A stretch of DNA of 64,000 nucleotides, taken from assembly GCF_001430825.1 (NCBI RefSeq), contig NZ_CP010535.1:2212501-2276500 (forward strand). Direction: 5' to 3'. This document shows positions 42,977 to 51,823 of the stretch, piece after piece (positions within the stretch are counted from its first letter, which is position 1; every line of letters starts with the position of its first letter). The notes beneath the pieces were generated by a model. It worked only from the letters and a program-made list of their open reading frames with translations, was not told the DNA's origin and did not search any database. The stretch comes from Sediminicola sp. YIK13. GTDB lineage: Bacteria; Bacteroidota; Bacteroidia; Flavobacteriales; Flavobacteriaceae. The position numbers were made by a program, and so were the translations under genes.

Positions 42977-44557
42977 ATGATTCCCGCACCAAAGACATTT
43001 TCGTACGGAGAAGACCAACTCTCTGCCAGTATAGCACTATCCCTTGCCAATGGTAAAACCAGGGGCAGCATTTCACACGATACAAGAAAAAAGGTAATCC
43101 GGAGTCGCACAATTGTGGAAAATATCGTTGATAAAGGTCATGCTGTTTATGGAATCAATACTGGTTTTGGCCCTCTTTGTACCACCAAAATATCCAAGGC
43201 CGAGACAAAAATATTACAGACCAACATCCTTAAGAGCCACAGTGTTGGTGTAGGCACTCCTATTGCTTCTGAAATTGTAAAATTAATGATGATCCTTAAG
43301 GTCCAATCGCTCGCCAAGGGATATTCAGGAATTGCGGAAACAACCTTGGATCGAATTATTTGGCATATAGATAATGATGCCATTCCCCTAGTTCCATCTC
43401 AAGGATCCGTTGGAGCTTCTGGAGACCTTGCTCCCCTTTCCCATTTATTCCTACCCCTTATTGGTCTGGGTAAAGTCAGCTATAAAAATGAAGAAATAAC
43501 CACGGCACAACTTTATAAAAAAACAGGCCTTAAAGCCTTGGAATTAGGCCCAAAAGAAGGCTTGGCCTTGATCAACGGCACACAGTTTATTGCCGCCCAT
43601 GCCGTAAAGGTGGTCGAAAAACTGCACAGCTGTCTTTCCCAAGCTGATATCATAGGAACTATGATGATAGAGGGACTACAGGGCTCGATAAAACCCTTTT
43701 ATAGCGAACTGCATGCTCTACGACCTTATAAAGGCAATATTCATGTGGCTACAAGGATCAAATCCTTTTTGGAAGGTTCAGAGATTATGGAGGATCACAT
43801 TGATTGTGAGAGGGTCCAAGATCCTTACTCATTGCGTTGTATGCCACAGGTCCATGGTGCCTCCAGAAATGCGTGGCTCCATCTAAAGGAACTCTTGGAA
43901 ATTGAATTGAATTCAGTAACGGACAATCCCATTATCATTGATGAAGAACTGACCATCAGTGGGGGCAGTTTTCATGGTCAGCCCTTGGCAATGGCCTTGG
44001 ATTACGCTTGTTTGGCCGCTTCAGAAATAGGGAACATTTCGGATCGAAGGATTTATCTGGCCTTGGAAGGCAATAGCCCTGGAGTACCCAAATTATTGAT
44101 GAAGGACACCGGGATCAACTCGGGTTATATGATCCTACAATATACTACGGCTGCCTTGGCAAGTGAAAACAAAGGGTTGTGCTTCCCATCCAGTGCGGAT
44201 AGTATCCCTACTTCTTTGGGACAGGAAGACCACGTTAGCATGGGATCCATAAGTGGCAGAAAAGCGTTGCAAGTTTTGGAAAATGTTGAAAAGATTTTGG
44301 CCATAGAACTTTTAACGGCTGCCCAGGCCTTTGAATTTCGTAAACCCATGAAATCGGGCGTCCTCTTGGACGAAATCCATAAGAAAATAAGGACTAAAGT
44401 TGCTTTCGCAGATAAAGACCGGGTATTTGCCAATGATATAGAGGCCGGAATTGCCATGATCAAAGACAAAACCATCATAAAGGTTATAGACAGCGTAAGT
44501 AAACGGGAGAAATTAGATCTTTCTACCCAATATTCCAATGAATTTGAAAACTACTAA
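42977..44557 (+). CDS. hutH: Histidine ammonia-lyase
   Basis: Removes ammonia from histidine to give urocanate. The 526-residue protein forms the MIO cofactor from Ala147-Ser148-Gly149 in GSVGASGDLAPLSH, and has the upstream YGINTGFGPL motif with the catalytic tyrosine, NSVTDNP (Asn contacts), and QEDHVSMGS near residue 415. It is first of the hut genes on the plus strand, divergent from the LysR-type gene and 1 bp before hutI. The histidine-specific family (not phenylalanine or tyrosine lyase) is supported by hutI and hutU beside it. Confidence 0.94.
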   Translation: MIPAPKTFSYGEDQLSASIALSLANGKTRGSISHDTRKKVIRSRTIVENIVDKGHAVYGINTGFGPLCTTKISKAETKILQTNILKSHSVGVGTPIASEIVKLMMILKVQSLAKGYSGIAETTLDRIIWHIDNDAIPLVPSQGSVGASGDLAPLSHLFLPLIGLGKVSYKNEEITTAQLYKKTGLKALELGPKEGLALINGTQFIAAHAVKVVEKLHSCLSQADIIGTMMIEGLQGSIKPFYSELHALRPYKGNIHVATRIKSFLEGSEIMEDHIDCERVQDPYSLRCMPQVHGASRNAWLHLKELLEIELNSVTDNPIIIDEELTISGGSFHGQPLAMALDYACLAASEIGNISDRRIYLALEGNSPGVPKLLMKDTGINSGYMILQYTTAALASENKGLCFPSSADSIPTSLGQEDHVSMGSISGRKALQVLENVEKILAIELLTAAQAFEFRKPMKSGVLLDEIHKKIRTKVAFADKDRVFANDIEAGIAMIKDKTIIKVIDSVSKREKLDLSTQYSNEFENY

Positions 44558-44558
44558 T

Positions 44559-45815
44559 ATGCACAACTACCAACTTATAGGGCCTTTTGCCCAGATCCTG
44601 CCAATGACCCATTTAGACCTCAAAGGAGCTATATCCGATGAAGCGTTGTTGATCATAGAAGATGGTGGGATTCTTATAGAGAACGACAAAATATATGCCC
44701 TTGGAAAATTTACGGAAATGCTCCCAACGGCAAAAGATTTAGGTGCAAAAATCATCACCTTGGACGGTACCGATGTTTGCCTTCCAGGTTTTGTAGATGC
44801 ACATACCCATATTTGCTTTGGAGGCACAAGGGCCAATGATTATGCCATGCGCAATGCAGGGAAATCCTATTTGGAAATAGCCAAAAGCGGTGGAGGAATT
44901 TGGGATACGGTAACCCAGACTAGAAAGGCTTCCCAAACCGAATTGATTGATTTGATCATACAACGGGCCAATAAACATCTGGAAAATGGGATCACCACGA
45001 TAGAGGTCAAAAGTGGGTACGGCCTTTCTGTAAAGGAAGAACTCAAAATGTTATATGCTATAAAGGAAGCGAATCAAAAATTACCTGCAGATCTTATTGC
45101 CACCTGTTTGGCGGCACACATGGTCCCTAAGGATTATTCGGGAACATCGAGTGACTATTTGAAAGAAATCAGCACCGAACTTTTTCCCAAATTAAAGGAG
45201 GAAAAACTAAGTAACAGAATAGATGCCTTTATTGAGGAAAGTGCCTATACCAAAGATGATATAGTGCCCTACTTTACAAAAGCAAAAGCTATGGGCTATG
45301 ACATTACGGTTCATGCCGACCAGTTTTCTACTTCTGGAAGCGCAGTGGCCATAGCATTTGATGCGGTTAGTGCAGACCATTTAGAAGCGAGTACTTCCAA
45401 AGAGATAGAAGCATTGGCGAATAGCAATGTGATTGCCACGGCCCTCCCTGGAGCCTCTTTAGGGTTGGGATGTGCCTTTACCCCTGCCCGTGAACTTTTG
45501 GATGCAGGAGGGGCACTAGCGATTGCCAGTGATTGGAATCCCGGCTCTGCCCCAATGGGAGATTTATTGACCCAAGCGGCCATTCTGGGAACTTTCCAAA
45601 AACTCTCCAATGCAGAGGTATTGGCGGGTATCACTTTTAGGGCGGCTTTGGCCTTGAACTTAAAAGACAGGGGAAAAATGGAAGTGGGCTATTTGGCCGA
45701 TCTTGTTACTTTTCCCATCCACGATTACAAAGAAATCTTATACCAGCAAGGATCCCTAAAACCAAACAGAGTTTGGAAAAAAGGAAACTTGGTCATGGAC
45801 AAAAAGCACGATTAA
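44559..45815 (+). CDS. hutI: Imidazolonepropionase
   Basis: Opens the imidazolone ring to formiminoglutamate, third step of histidine degradation. The 418-residue amidohydrolase has metal ligands in DAHTHICFGG, the motifs EVKSGYGLSVKEEL, AAHMVPKDYSG, VHADQFS and the conserved SDWNPGSAPMGDL near residue 330. The open frame begins at 44538 inside hutH, but the ATG at 44559 (MHNYQLIGP), 1 bp after the hutH stop, is the sensible start. The gene ends 1 bp before hutU, so the three are one transcript. Confidence 0.93.
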   Translation: MHNYQLIGPFAQILPMTHLDLKGAISDEALLIIEDGGILIENDKIYALGKFTEMLPTAKDLGAKIITLDGTDVCLPGFVDAHTHICFGGTRANDYAMRNAGKSYLEIAKSGGGIWDTVTQTRKASQTELIDLIIQRANKHLENGITTIEVKSGYGLSVKEELKMLYAIKEANQKLPADLIATCLAAHMVPKDYSGTSSDYLKEISTELFPKLKEEKLSNRIDAFIEESAYTKDDIVPYFTKAKAMGYDITVHADQFSTSGSAVAIAFDAVSADHLEASTSKEIEALANSNVIATALPGASLGLGCAFTPARELLDAGGALAIASDWNPGSAPMGDLLTQAAILGTFQKLSNAEVLAGITFRAALALNLKDRGKMEVGYLADLVTFPIHDYKEILYQQGSLKPNRVWKKGNLVMDKKHD

Positions 45816-45816
45816 A

Positions 45817-47826
45817 ATGGATTTTAAAGCACAGATACTTCAGGGTATTCCCTCCGAAATGCCGGCAGCCAAAAAAATACCTTCCACCGTGAACAGGGCT
45901 CCAAAAAGAAAGGAAATCCTATCATTGGAAGAAAAAAAATTGGCGATACGAAATGCCCTTCGGTATTTCCTGGCGGCATGGCACAAAGTTCTTTCAGTTG
46001 AATTTGCTCAGGAACTGCAAGACTACGGGCGGATTTACATGTACAGGTTTAAACCTGACTACGAACTCAGGGCAAGAGCCATTCATGAATACCCGGCCGA
46101 AACATCCCAGGCAGCAGCTATCATGCTGATGATCCAGAACAATCTGGATCCGGCTGTGGCACAACATCCAGAGGAACTGATTACCTATGGGGGCAATGGG
46201 GCAGTTTTTCAGAATTGGGCACAGTATCTATTGACCATGAAATATTTGGCCACCATGACGGAAGAGCAGACCTTACATATCTATTCCGGGCATCCTATGG
46301 GGTTGTTTCCCTCTTCAAAGGAGGCACCGCGCGTGGTGGTTACAAACGGCATGATGATCCCAAACTATTCCAAACCAGATGATTGGGAAAAATATAATGC
46401 CTTGGGTGTTACCCAGTACGGTCAAATGACAGCAGGTTCTTATATGTATATTGGTCCGCAGGGAATTGTGCACGGCACGGCCATTACGGTGATGAATGCT
46501 TTTAGAAAAGTGTTGAATAAAGAAGAGGACTCCACTGGAAAAATATTTTTGACCGCGGGGCTCGGTGGTATGAGCGGAGCGCAACCAAAAGCAGGAAATA
46601 TAGCAGGATGCATAACCGTTTGTGCAGAAATAAATCCGGCAGCAGCTACGAAAAGACACGAACAGGGCTGGGTAGATGAACTTTTGGAAGACCTTGATCA
46701 ATTGACCAAAAGGGTACAAAAAGCCATCCAACAAAAGGAGGTAGTGTCCATTGCCTTTATTGGAAACATTGTGGATGTTTGGGAAAAATTCTATGAGGAG
46801 GAAGTATTTATCCATTTGGGATCGGACCAAACCTCCCTTCACAATCCTTGGTCTGGCGGATATTACCCCGTTGGATTGACTTTTGAAGAATCCAATAAAC
46901 TCATGAGTACTCAACCAGAAGCATTTAAAGAAAAGGTACAAGAATCATTGAGAAGACAGGTCACTGCTATTAATAAGCATACGGCTAATGGAACCTATTT
47001 TTTTGATTATGGCAACGCCTTTCTTCTAGAAGCTTCCCGAGCCGGTGCAGATGTAATGGCTGAAAATGAGATCGACTTTAGATATCCTTCCTATGTGCAA
47101 GATATTTTGGGGCCCATGTGTTTTGATTATGGCTTTGGACCCTTTAGATGGGTGTGTACTTCAGGGGATGCAGCGGATTTAAGAAAGACCGATGCTATTG
47201 CCTTAGGAGTAATGGAGGGCATTAAAGTCAATGCACCATCAGAAATTCAACAGCAGATGGCCGATAACATAAAGTGGATTCGTGAAGCCGAATCCAATAA
47301 ACTGGTCGTAGGTTCTCAAGCGAGAATTTTATATGCCGATGCCGAGGGCCGCGCCAAGATCGCAGAAGCATTCAACCAAGCCATTAAATCAAAAGAAATT
47401 ACTGCCCCCATTGTTCTGGGAAGGGACCACCATGATGTTAGCGGTACCGATTCACCCTTTAGGGAGACCAGTAATATTTATGACGGCAGTAAGTTTACGG
47501 CCGATATGGCCATCCATAATGTAATAGGGGATAGTTTTAGGGGAGCTACCTGGGTATCCATCCATAATGGTGGCGGCGTTGGATGGGGAGAAGTTATCAA
47601 TGGCGGCTTCGGCATGGTACTGGATGGTTCTGAAGAAGCGTCCAGGAAACTAAAAAATATGTTGTTCTATGATGTGAACAACGGTATTTCTAGAAGAAGT
47701 TGGGCCAGAAACAAGGAGGCATTATTTGCAATACAACGTGAGATGGACAGGACTCCTAATTTAAAAGTCACCCTTCCCAATCTAGTGGAGGATAATTTAT
47801 TGGAAGGATTATTCGATAAAAATTAG
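45817..47826 (+). CDS. hutU: Urocanate hydratase, long Bacteroidota form
   Basis: Adds water to urocanate to give imidazolonepropionate, using NAD+ as electrophile. At 669 residues it is about 100 longer than the classic enzyme; the extra length is mostly an N-terminal region (about residues 1-100) and internal insertions, as in other Bacteroidota. The nucleotide loop is GLGGMSGAQPKAGNIAG near residue 250, and the active-site cysteine is in GFGPFRWVCTSGDAADLR near residue 450. The HNGGGVGWGEVINGGFGMV region near residue 590 is also typical. The start lies 1 bp after the hutI stop. A 196-bp gap follows. Confidence 0.93.
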   Translation: MDFKAQILQGIPSEMPAAKKIPSTVNRAPKRKEILSLEEKKLAIRNALRYFLAAWHKVLSVEFAQELQDYGRIYMYRFKPDYELRARAIHEYPAETSQAAAIMLMIQNNLDPAVAQHPEELITYGGNGAVFQNWAQYLLTMKYLATMTEEQTLHIYSGHPMGLFPSSKEAPRVVVTNGMMIPNYSKPDDWEKYNALGVTQYGQMTAGSYMYIGPQGIVHGTAITVMNAFRKVLNKEEDSTGKIFLTAGLGGMSGAQPKAGNIAGCITVCAEINPAAATKRHEQGWVDELLEDLDQLTKRVQKAIQQKEVVSIAFIGNIVDVWEKFYEEEVFIHLGSDQTSLHNPWSGGYYPVGLTFEESNKLMSTQPEAFKEKVQESLRRQVTAINKHTANGTYFFDYGNAFLLEASRAGADVMAENEIDFRYPSYVQDILGPMCFDYGFGPFRWVCTSGDAADLRKTDAIALGVMEGIKVNAPSEIQQQMADNIKWIREAESNKLVVGSQARILYADAEGRAKIAEAFNQAIKSKEITAPIVLGRDHHDVSGTDSPFRETSNIYDGSKFTADMAIHNVIGDSFRGATWVSIHNGGGVGWGEVINGGFGMVLDGSEEASRKLKNMLFYDVNNGISRRSWARNKEALFAIQREMDRTPNLKVTLPNLVEDNLLEGLFDKN

Positions 47827-47842
47827 CCTATTGTTATCTAAT

Positions 47843-47924
47843 TGAGGAAGGGGATCACCTCTAAGTTGAGTTTCATCTCCATTAAGTGGTTCCGTCTTTT
47901 GATTTGCCAATTTGACCTTCCTCA
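47843..47924. repeat. 9-bp inverted repeat in the hutU-MFS gap
   Basis: TGAGGAAGG (47843-47851) and CCTTCCTCA (47916-47924) are perfect complements 64 nt apart in the gap 47827-48022. They could pair in the transcript between hutU and the MFS gene. A TATCTTTA (47957-47964) downstream is a one-mismatch -7 box. The pairing may be chance. Confidence 0.3.
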
Positions 47925-48022
47925 GGCATCCCTACCATTTAAAAAATAAGATAATGTATCTTTAGAGTTGGATAAAATTTCAATTATTATAATCACCTCC
48001 CATTTAATACGGTAAGTGGCCC

Positions 48023-49342
48023 ATGAATACCAAAAATAAAAGTCTAAACCTTGAAAATATTTACGACTTCATCAATAATGAGGAAGACGCTAGAATATGT
48101 AAGGATATAGAGGAATCAGCATGTAGATCAACACCTAAAAACTATTTTCTTATTCTGATCAGTAACACTCTCACATCCTTGGGAGATACGCTGAGTAACC
48201 CTAAAACGGTTCTGGCTTGGCTGATGAGCTATGTAAACGCCCCCGTCTACCTGATCAGTTTTATTGTACCCATTCGCGAATCTGGCTCTATGTTGCCCCA
48301 AATTGTTATCGCGAGTTATGTTCGAAAAAAAGAAATTCGAAAATGGATTTGGGTCATAGGCTCTGTACTTCAATTTTTTTCCATTTCGGCCATAGGATTG
48401 ATCGCAATGTATTTTGAAGGAGCGGTGGCAGGTTGGTATATTGTTCTTTGTCTAGTGGCATTTAGTCTTTCCCGTGGACTTTGTTCCGTGGCTTCAAAGG
48501 ATGTTCTAGGCAAGACCATTCCTAAAACGAGACGCGGTAAACTAAAGGGCTATACCGCTTCTGTATCTGGCGTATTGGTCCTTTTGGCAGGATTGTTTAT
48601 GATCTATAAATCCAAAGAGGATCAGGATGTACTCTTTTATAGTTATATTATTTTCTTTGCAGGGAGTCTATGGTTGATGGCTGCCCTAGTTTATGCCAAT
48701 ATCAAAGAATTTCCTGGAGAAACCTCGGGCGGAAAAAATGGCTTGAAGGAGGCACTGGCGAAAATGAGCTTGGTTAAAACGGACAAACCTTTCAGGAATT
48801 TCATTATCTCCAGATCCCTTTTGCTCTGCTCTGCCCTAACAGCCCCTTATTATGTGCTATTGGCGCAGACCTATTTGGGGAAGGAAAGCTACCTCTTGGG
48901 TCTCTTTATCATTGCCAACGGCCTAGCTTCCATCATTAGTGCTCCATTCTGGGGAGCTATGGCGGACAAATCCAGTAAGAATGTTATGGTTAGGAGCGGT
49001 TTAATTGCCGCCCTGCTGGGTATTGCCATTTTTGTTATCATAACATGGATGGACAGTTTAAGAGAAAATTACTGGTTATATCCTTTAGCTTTTTTCTTGC
49101 TTGGTATAGCTCATAGCGGGGTTAGGTTAGGTAGAAAAACCTATATTGTAGATATGGCAGGGGGCAACAAAAGAACTGACTACGTTGCCGTTAGCAATAC
49201 ACTTATTGGGATCATACTTTTGATCACCGGAGGAATAAGTGCTTTAGCATCCATATTTTCGGTTGAGGGGATAATACTAGTCCTGTCGCTATTTGGAATC
49301 GCAGGAGCTTACACCAGTTCCAGATTACCTGAGGTACAATAG
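48023..49342 (+). CDS. MFS transporter within the hut locus
   Basis: Major facilitator superfamily membrane protein of 439 residues. After about 38 soluble N-terminal residues there are about 10-12 hydrophobic helices; loops GKTIPKTRRGKLKGYT (between helices 4 and 5) and WGAMADKSSKNVMVRSG (between 8 and 9) have the charged pattern of MFS loops. Substrate is not evident from motifs. It lies between hutU (196 bp) and hutG (56 bp) on the same strand, so import of histidine or urocanate is a reasonable guess from position, but export or another substrate is equally compatible with the sequence. Confidence 0.82.
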   Translation: MNTKNKSLNLENIYDFINNEEDARICKDIEESACRSTPKNYFLILISNTLTSLGDTLSNPKTVLAWLMSYVNAPVYLISFIVPIRESGSMLPQIVIASYVRKKEIRKWIWVIGSVLQFFSISAIGLIAMYFEGAVAGWYIVLCLVAFSLSRGLCSVASKDVLGKTIPKTRRGKLKGYTASVSGVLVLLAGLFMIYKSKEDQDVLFYSYIIFFAGSLWLMAALVYANIKEFPGETSGGKNGLKEALAKMSLVKTDKPFRNFIISRSLLLCSALTAPYYVLLAQTYLGKESYLLGLFIIANGLASIISAPFWGAMADKSSKNVMVRSGLIAALLGIAIFVIITWMDSLRENYWLYPLAFFLLGIAHSGVRLGRKTYIVDMAGGNKRTDYVAVSNTLIGIILLITGGISALASIFSVEGIILVLSLFGIAGAYTSSRLPEVQ

Positions 49343-49398
49343 CCGTCAATTCAGTTGAGGAGCAATTAATATTGAACAAATAATCAAAACACGAATAA

Positions 49399-50385
49399 AT
49401 GGAAGCCTATTCCAAACCAAAACCTGAAAACTGGACCGGACGTGAGTCGGACCAGAACCTATATCTTCATCAAAAGATCAGATTCCTGGACATTGAATCT
49501 TTGGCTCAAGCACAGATCAAAAAATCGGACATTGTCTTTTTAGGTTACGCTTGCGATGAGGGGGTAAAAAGGAACAAGGGAAGGGAAGGTGCACGAATGG
49601 GTCCGGATGCCATTAGAATGCAATTGGGAAAACAACCCGAACATTTATCAGAGACCCAATCTATTTTTGATGCTGGCACAATTGATTGCAATGATGGCGA
49701 TTTAAAAAAAACACAGCGTCGATTAACGCAAACCGTCAAAACATTATTGGGAATGAATGTATTTCCTATTCTTTTAGGGGGTGGCCATGATATAGCCTAT
49801 GCCCATTATAATGGTATTAAGGAACATTTGAAATCCCAAGGAGGTAGCAAAACTATAGGCATAATAAATTTTGATGCCCATTTTGATCTGCGCTCCAATG
49901 AAGATGGCGCTAATTCTGGCACACCTTTTTATCAGATTGCCGAAGAATGTGAAGTGGAAGGAACAGCTTTCCGCTATATGTGCCTGGGCATAAGAAAAGA
50001 TGCCAATAGCAAGGTCCTCTTTGAAACTGCTGAAAACCGTGAAGTCACCTTTGTGGAAAACGAGCATTTTAGCATGCACTATTTGGCCCATGACCTTAAG
50101 ATTATCCAGCATTTTATTAAAGAGGTAGACGTAATCTATACGACCATAGATCTGGACGGATTTTCATCGGCATATGCCCCAGGGGTGAGTGCTCCGTCCC
50201 CATTGGGATTTGCTCCAGACATCGTTATGGAAGTTTTGAAAATAATTATTGACTCCGATAAATTAATAAGCTTGGACATAGCTGAGCTAAATCCAAGCTT
50301 AGACATAGATCATCAAACAGCCAAATTGGCTGCGGGATTAATTCATTTTATAATGCATAGATTGGATTACTCCAACCAAGACTGA
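49399..50385 (+). CDS. hutG: Formimidoylglutamase (ureohydrolase family)
   Basis: Hydrolyses formiminoglutamate to glutamate and formamide, completing histidine degradation. The 328-residue protein has all manganese-binding motifs of the arginase/agmatinase family: GGGHDIAYAHY (near residue 127), NFDAHFDLR (near 155) and TIDLDGFSSAYAPGVSAP (near 250). It is assigned to formiminoglutamate instead of arginine because of the hut neighbours. The 3' end overlaps the convergent hmgA by 19 bp, both genes ending inside each other's last codons. Confidence 0.9.
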   Translation: MEAYSKPKPENWTGRESDQNLYLHQKIRFLDIESLAQAQIKKSDIVFLGYACDEGVKRNKGREGARMGPDAIRMQLGKQPEHLSETQSIFDAGTIDCNDGDLKKTQRRLTQTVKTLLGMNVFPILLGGGHDIAYAHYNGIKEHLKSQGGSKTIGIINFDAHFDLRSNEDGANSGTPFYQIAEECEVEGTAFRYMCLGIRKDANSKVLFETAENREVTFVENEHFSMHYLAHDLKIIQHFIKEVDVIYTTIDLDGFSSAYAPGVSAPSPLGFAPDIVMEVLKIIIDSDKLISLDIAELNPSLDIDHQTAKLAAGLIHFIMHRLDYSNQD

Positions 50386-51524
50386 TAATAGGTTCCATCG
50401 TCAATGTCCAGTGCAGTCTGGGTAATTTGCAAGGGCTTAAATGTATCTATCATTACTGCCAATTCCTCGGTTTTTGTATGGCCAATACTTCGTTCATAGG
50501 CTCCGGGGTGCGGCCCATGGGGAATGCCTGCGGGGTGCAGGGAGATATATCCTTTGTCAATATTATTTCTACTCATAAAATCGCCATCCACATAATATAG
50601 CACCTCATCAGAATCTATATTACTGTGATTATAGGGTGCCGGAATGGATTCCGGATGGTAATCATACATCCTCGGACAGAAAGAGCAGACCACAAAGGCA
50701 CTTGTTTCAAAAGTCTGATGTACTGGTGGTGGTTGGTGTACCCTCCCGGTTATTGGTTCAAAATCATGAATGGAAAATGCATATGGGAAATTGTACCCAT
50801 CCCAACCAACAACATCAAAAGGATGGGAAGCATACGTTAAGTGATGTAATTGCCCTTGTTTTTTAACCTTGATCACAAAATCGCCCCATTCGTCATGTGC
50901 TTTTAAATCTTTAGGCAACTTAAAATCACGTTCACAAAAAGGGGAATGTTCCAAATGTTGGCCAAACCAGTTTCTATATCGCTTTGGAGTATATATAGGA
51001 TGATAGGATTCCGCAATTAACAATCGGTTATCCTCAGTATCAAATGTAATCTGGTAGATCATCCCCCTTGGGATAATAATATAATCGCCATATTCAAAAG
51101 GGATCTCTCCCAACATGGTCTTTAAAATGCCTGTTCCCTTATGGATAAAAAGCATCTCATCGGCATCGGTATTCTTATAAAAATAATCCGTCATGGATTT
51201 TTTTGGAGCGGCAAGACCCACATGCACATCGTTGTTGAAGAGCACAATTTTTCTACTCTCAAGAAAGTCATTTTCCGGCTTTACCTGGAACCCTTTCAAC
51301 AGCCTGGATTTTATGTTGTGTTCCACAGCCGCTTTTGGTCTCATATCAATACTCTTGCCCACTTCCTTGACCATGGTTGGTCGGTGCAAATGGTACATAA
51401 GGGATGACATTCCATCAAAACCTATGGTTCCGAATAATTGTTCATAATGCAAGGTTCCATCTTCCTTCTTAAAAATGGTGTGCCTTTTATGAGGTAGTTT
51501 ACCTAATTTATGATAAAGTGGCAT
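50367..51524 (-). CDS. hmgA: Homogentisate 1,2-dioxygenase
   Basis: Opens the ring of homogentisate in tyrosine and phenylalanine degradation. The 385-residue protein has the iron-binding cluster HPAGIPHGPHPGAYERSIG near residue 330 (His and Glu ligands) and NHSNIDSDEVLYYVDG just before it; the N-terminal half is a degenerate cupin domain. The shorter length relative to human HGD (445) is common in Bacteroidota. It is convergent with hutG, overlapping by 19 bp. The upstream 127 bp to the small-RNA terminator contains only AT-rich sequence with no perfect -7 box. Confidence 0.9.
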   Translation of the reverse strand: MPLYHKLGKLPHKRHTIFKKEDGTLHYEQLFGTIGFDGMSSLMYHLHRPTMVKEVGKSIDMRPKAAVEHNIKSRLLKGFQVKPENDFLESRKIVLFNNDVHVGLAAPKKSMTDYFYKNTDADEMLFIHKGTGILKTMLGEIPFEYGDYIIIPRGMIYQITFDTEDNRLLIAESYHPIYTPKRYRNWFGQHLEHSPFCERDFKLPKDLKAHDEWGDFVIKVKKQGQLHHLTYASHPFDVVGWDGYNFPYAFSIHDFEPITGRVHQPPPVHQTFETSAFVVCSFCPRMYDYHPESIPAPYNHSNIDSDEVLYYVDGDFMSRNNIDKGYISLHPAGIPHGPHPGAYERSIGHTKTEELAVMIDTFKPLQITQTALDIDDGTYYQSWLE

Positions 51525-51651
51525 GTGATTTATTCTTTATTATATCCTCAGTAAAAATACGATAAAATAAAGATTTTGTAAAATATTAATCCCCAAATGA
51601 ATAATAATTAAAGGAACTGCAAATACTGGAAATGGGTACTATCCCAGAAAC

Positions 51652-51681
51652 AAAAAAAGCCTCCCATATAGGAAAGCCTTT
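51652..51681 (-). terminator. Intrinsic terminator of the small RNA candidate
   Basis: On the minus strand AAAGGCTTTCC (51671-51681) pairs with GGGAGGCTTTT (51655-51665) across a 5-nt loop, 11 pairs including three G-U wobbles, followed by a run of T. The wobbles work only in the minus-strand transcript, which fixes the direction. Confidence 0.7.
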
Positions 51682-51745
51682 CATTGGTTGGACCGAACAA
51701 CAATTCGGTTTCCACAACCTTGGTCTCAAATGAGACACAACACAA
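51652..51745 (-). ncRNA. Candidate structured small RNA between ndh and hmgA
   Basis: Reading the minus strand, a perfect -7 box (51751-51758) is followed by about 95 nt of tightly packed structure. Hairpin 1 (51719-51750) pairs CTTGG with CCAAG and TCTCA with TGAGA. Hairpin 2 (51686-51719) pairs GGTTG with CAACC and ACCGAA with TTCGGT. Hairpin 3 is an 11-bp G-U-containing terminator stem with a T7 tail. The arrangement of promoter, two hairpins and terminator, without a start codon after the expected transcription start, suggests a stand-alone RNA. It could also be a terminated leader of hmgA. I do not know its class; flavobacterial 6S-like and Flavo-1 RNAs should be compared. Confidence 0.55.
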
Positions 51746-51750
51746 CCAAG

Positions 51751-51758
51751 CAAAGATA
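51751..51758 (-). promoter_or_regulatory. -7 box of the small RNA candidate
   Basis: TATCTTTG on the minus strand matches TAnnTTTG fully. No TTG lies 17-23 bp upstream; the best -33 remnant is a TG at 51781-51782. It is 66 bp downstream of the ndh stop codon, so the RNA has its own start signal. Confidence 0.5.
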
Positions 51759-51823
51759 GTAAAGGAAATTAATATGACTGCATCCCCTCCCTTCAATTTT
51801 TCATATCCATTTTGAAAAGAGCA

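Noticed and set aside
42898-43110. 71-codon N-terminal extension of the LysR-type gene
   Set aside because: It overlaps hutH on the opposite strand by more than 130 bp and precedes the normal LysR start; regarded as an open-frame artefact.
51608-51796. 62-codon open frame on the minus strand between ndh and hmgA
   Set aside because: It covers the hairpins and terminator of the small RNA candidate, its start lies before the -7 box, and it has no recognisable domain. Kept only as an alternative to the RNA explanation.
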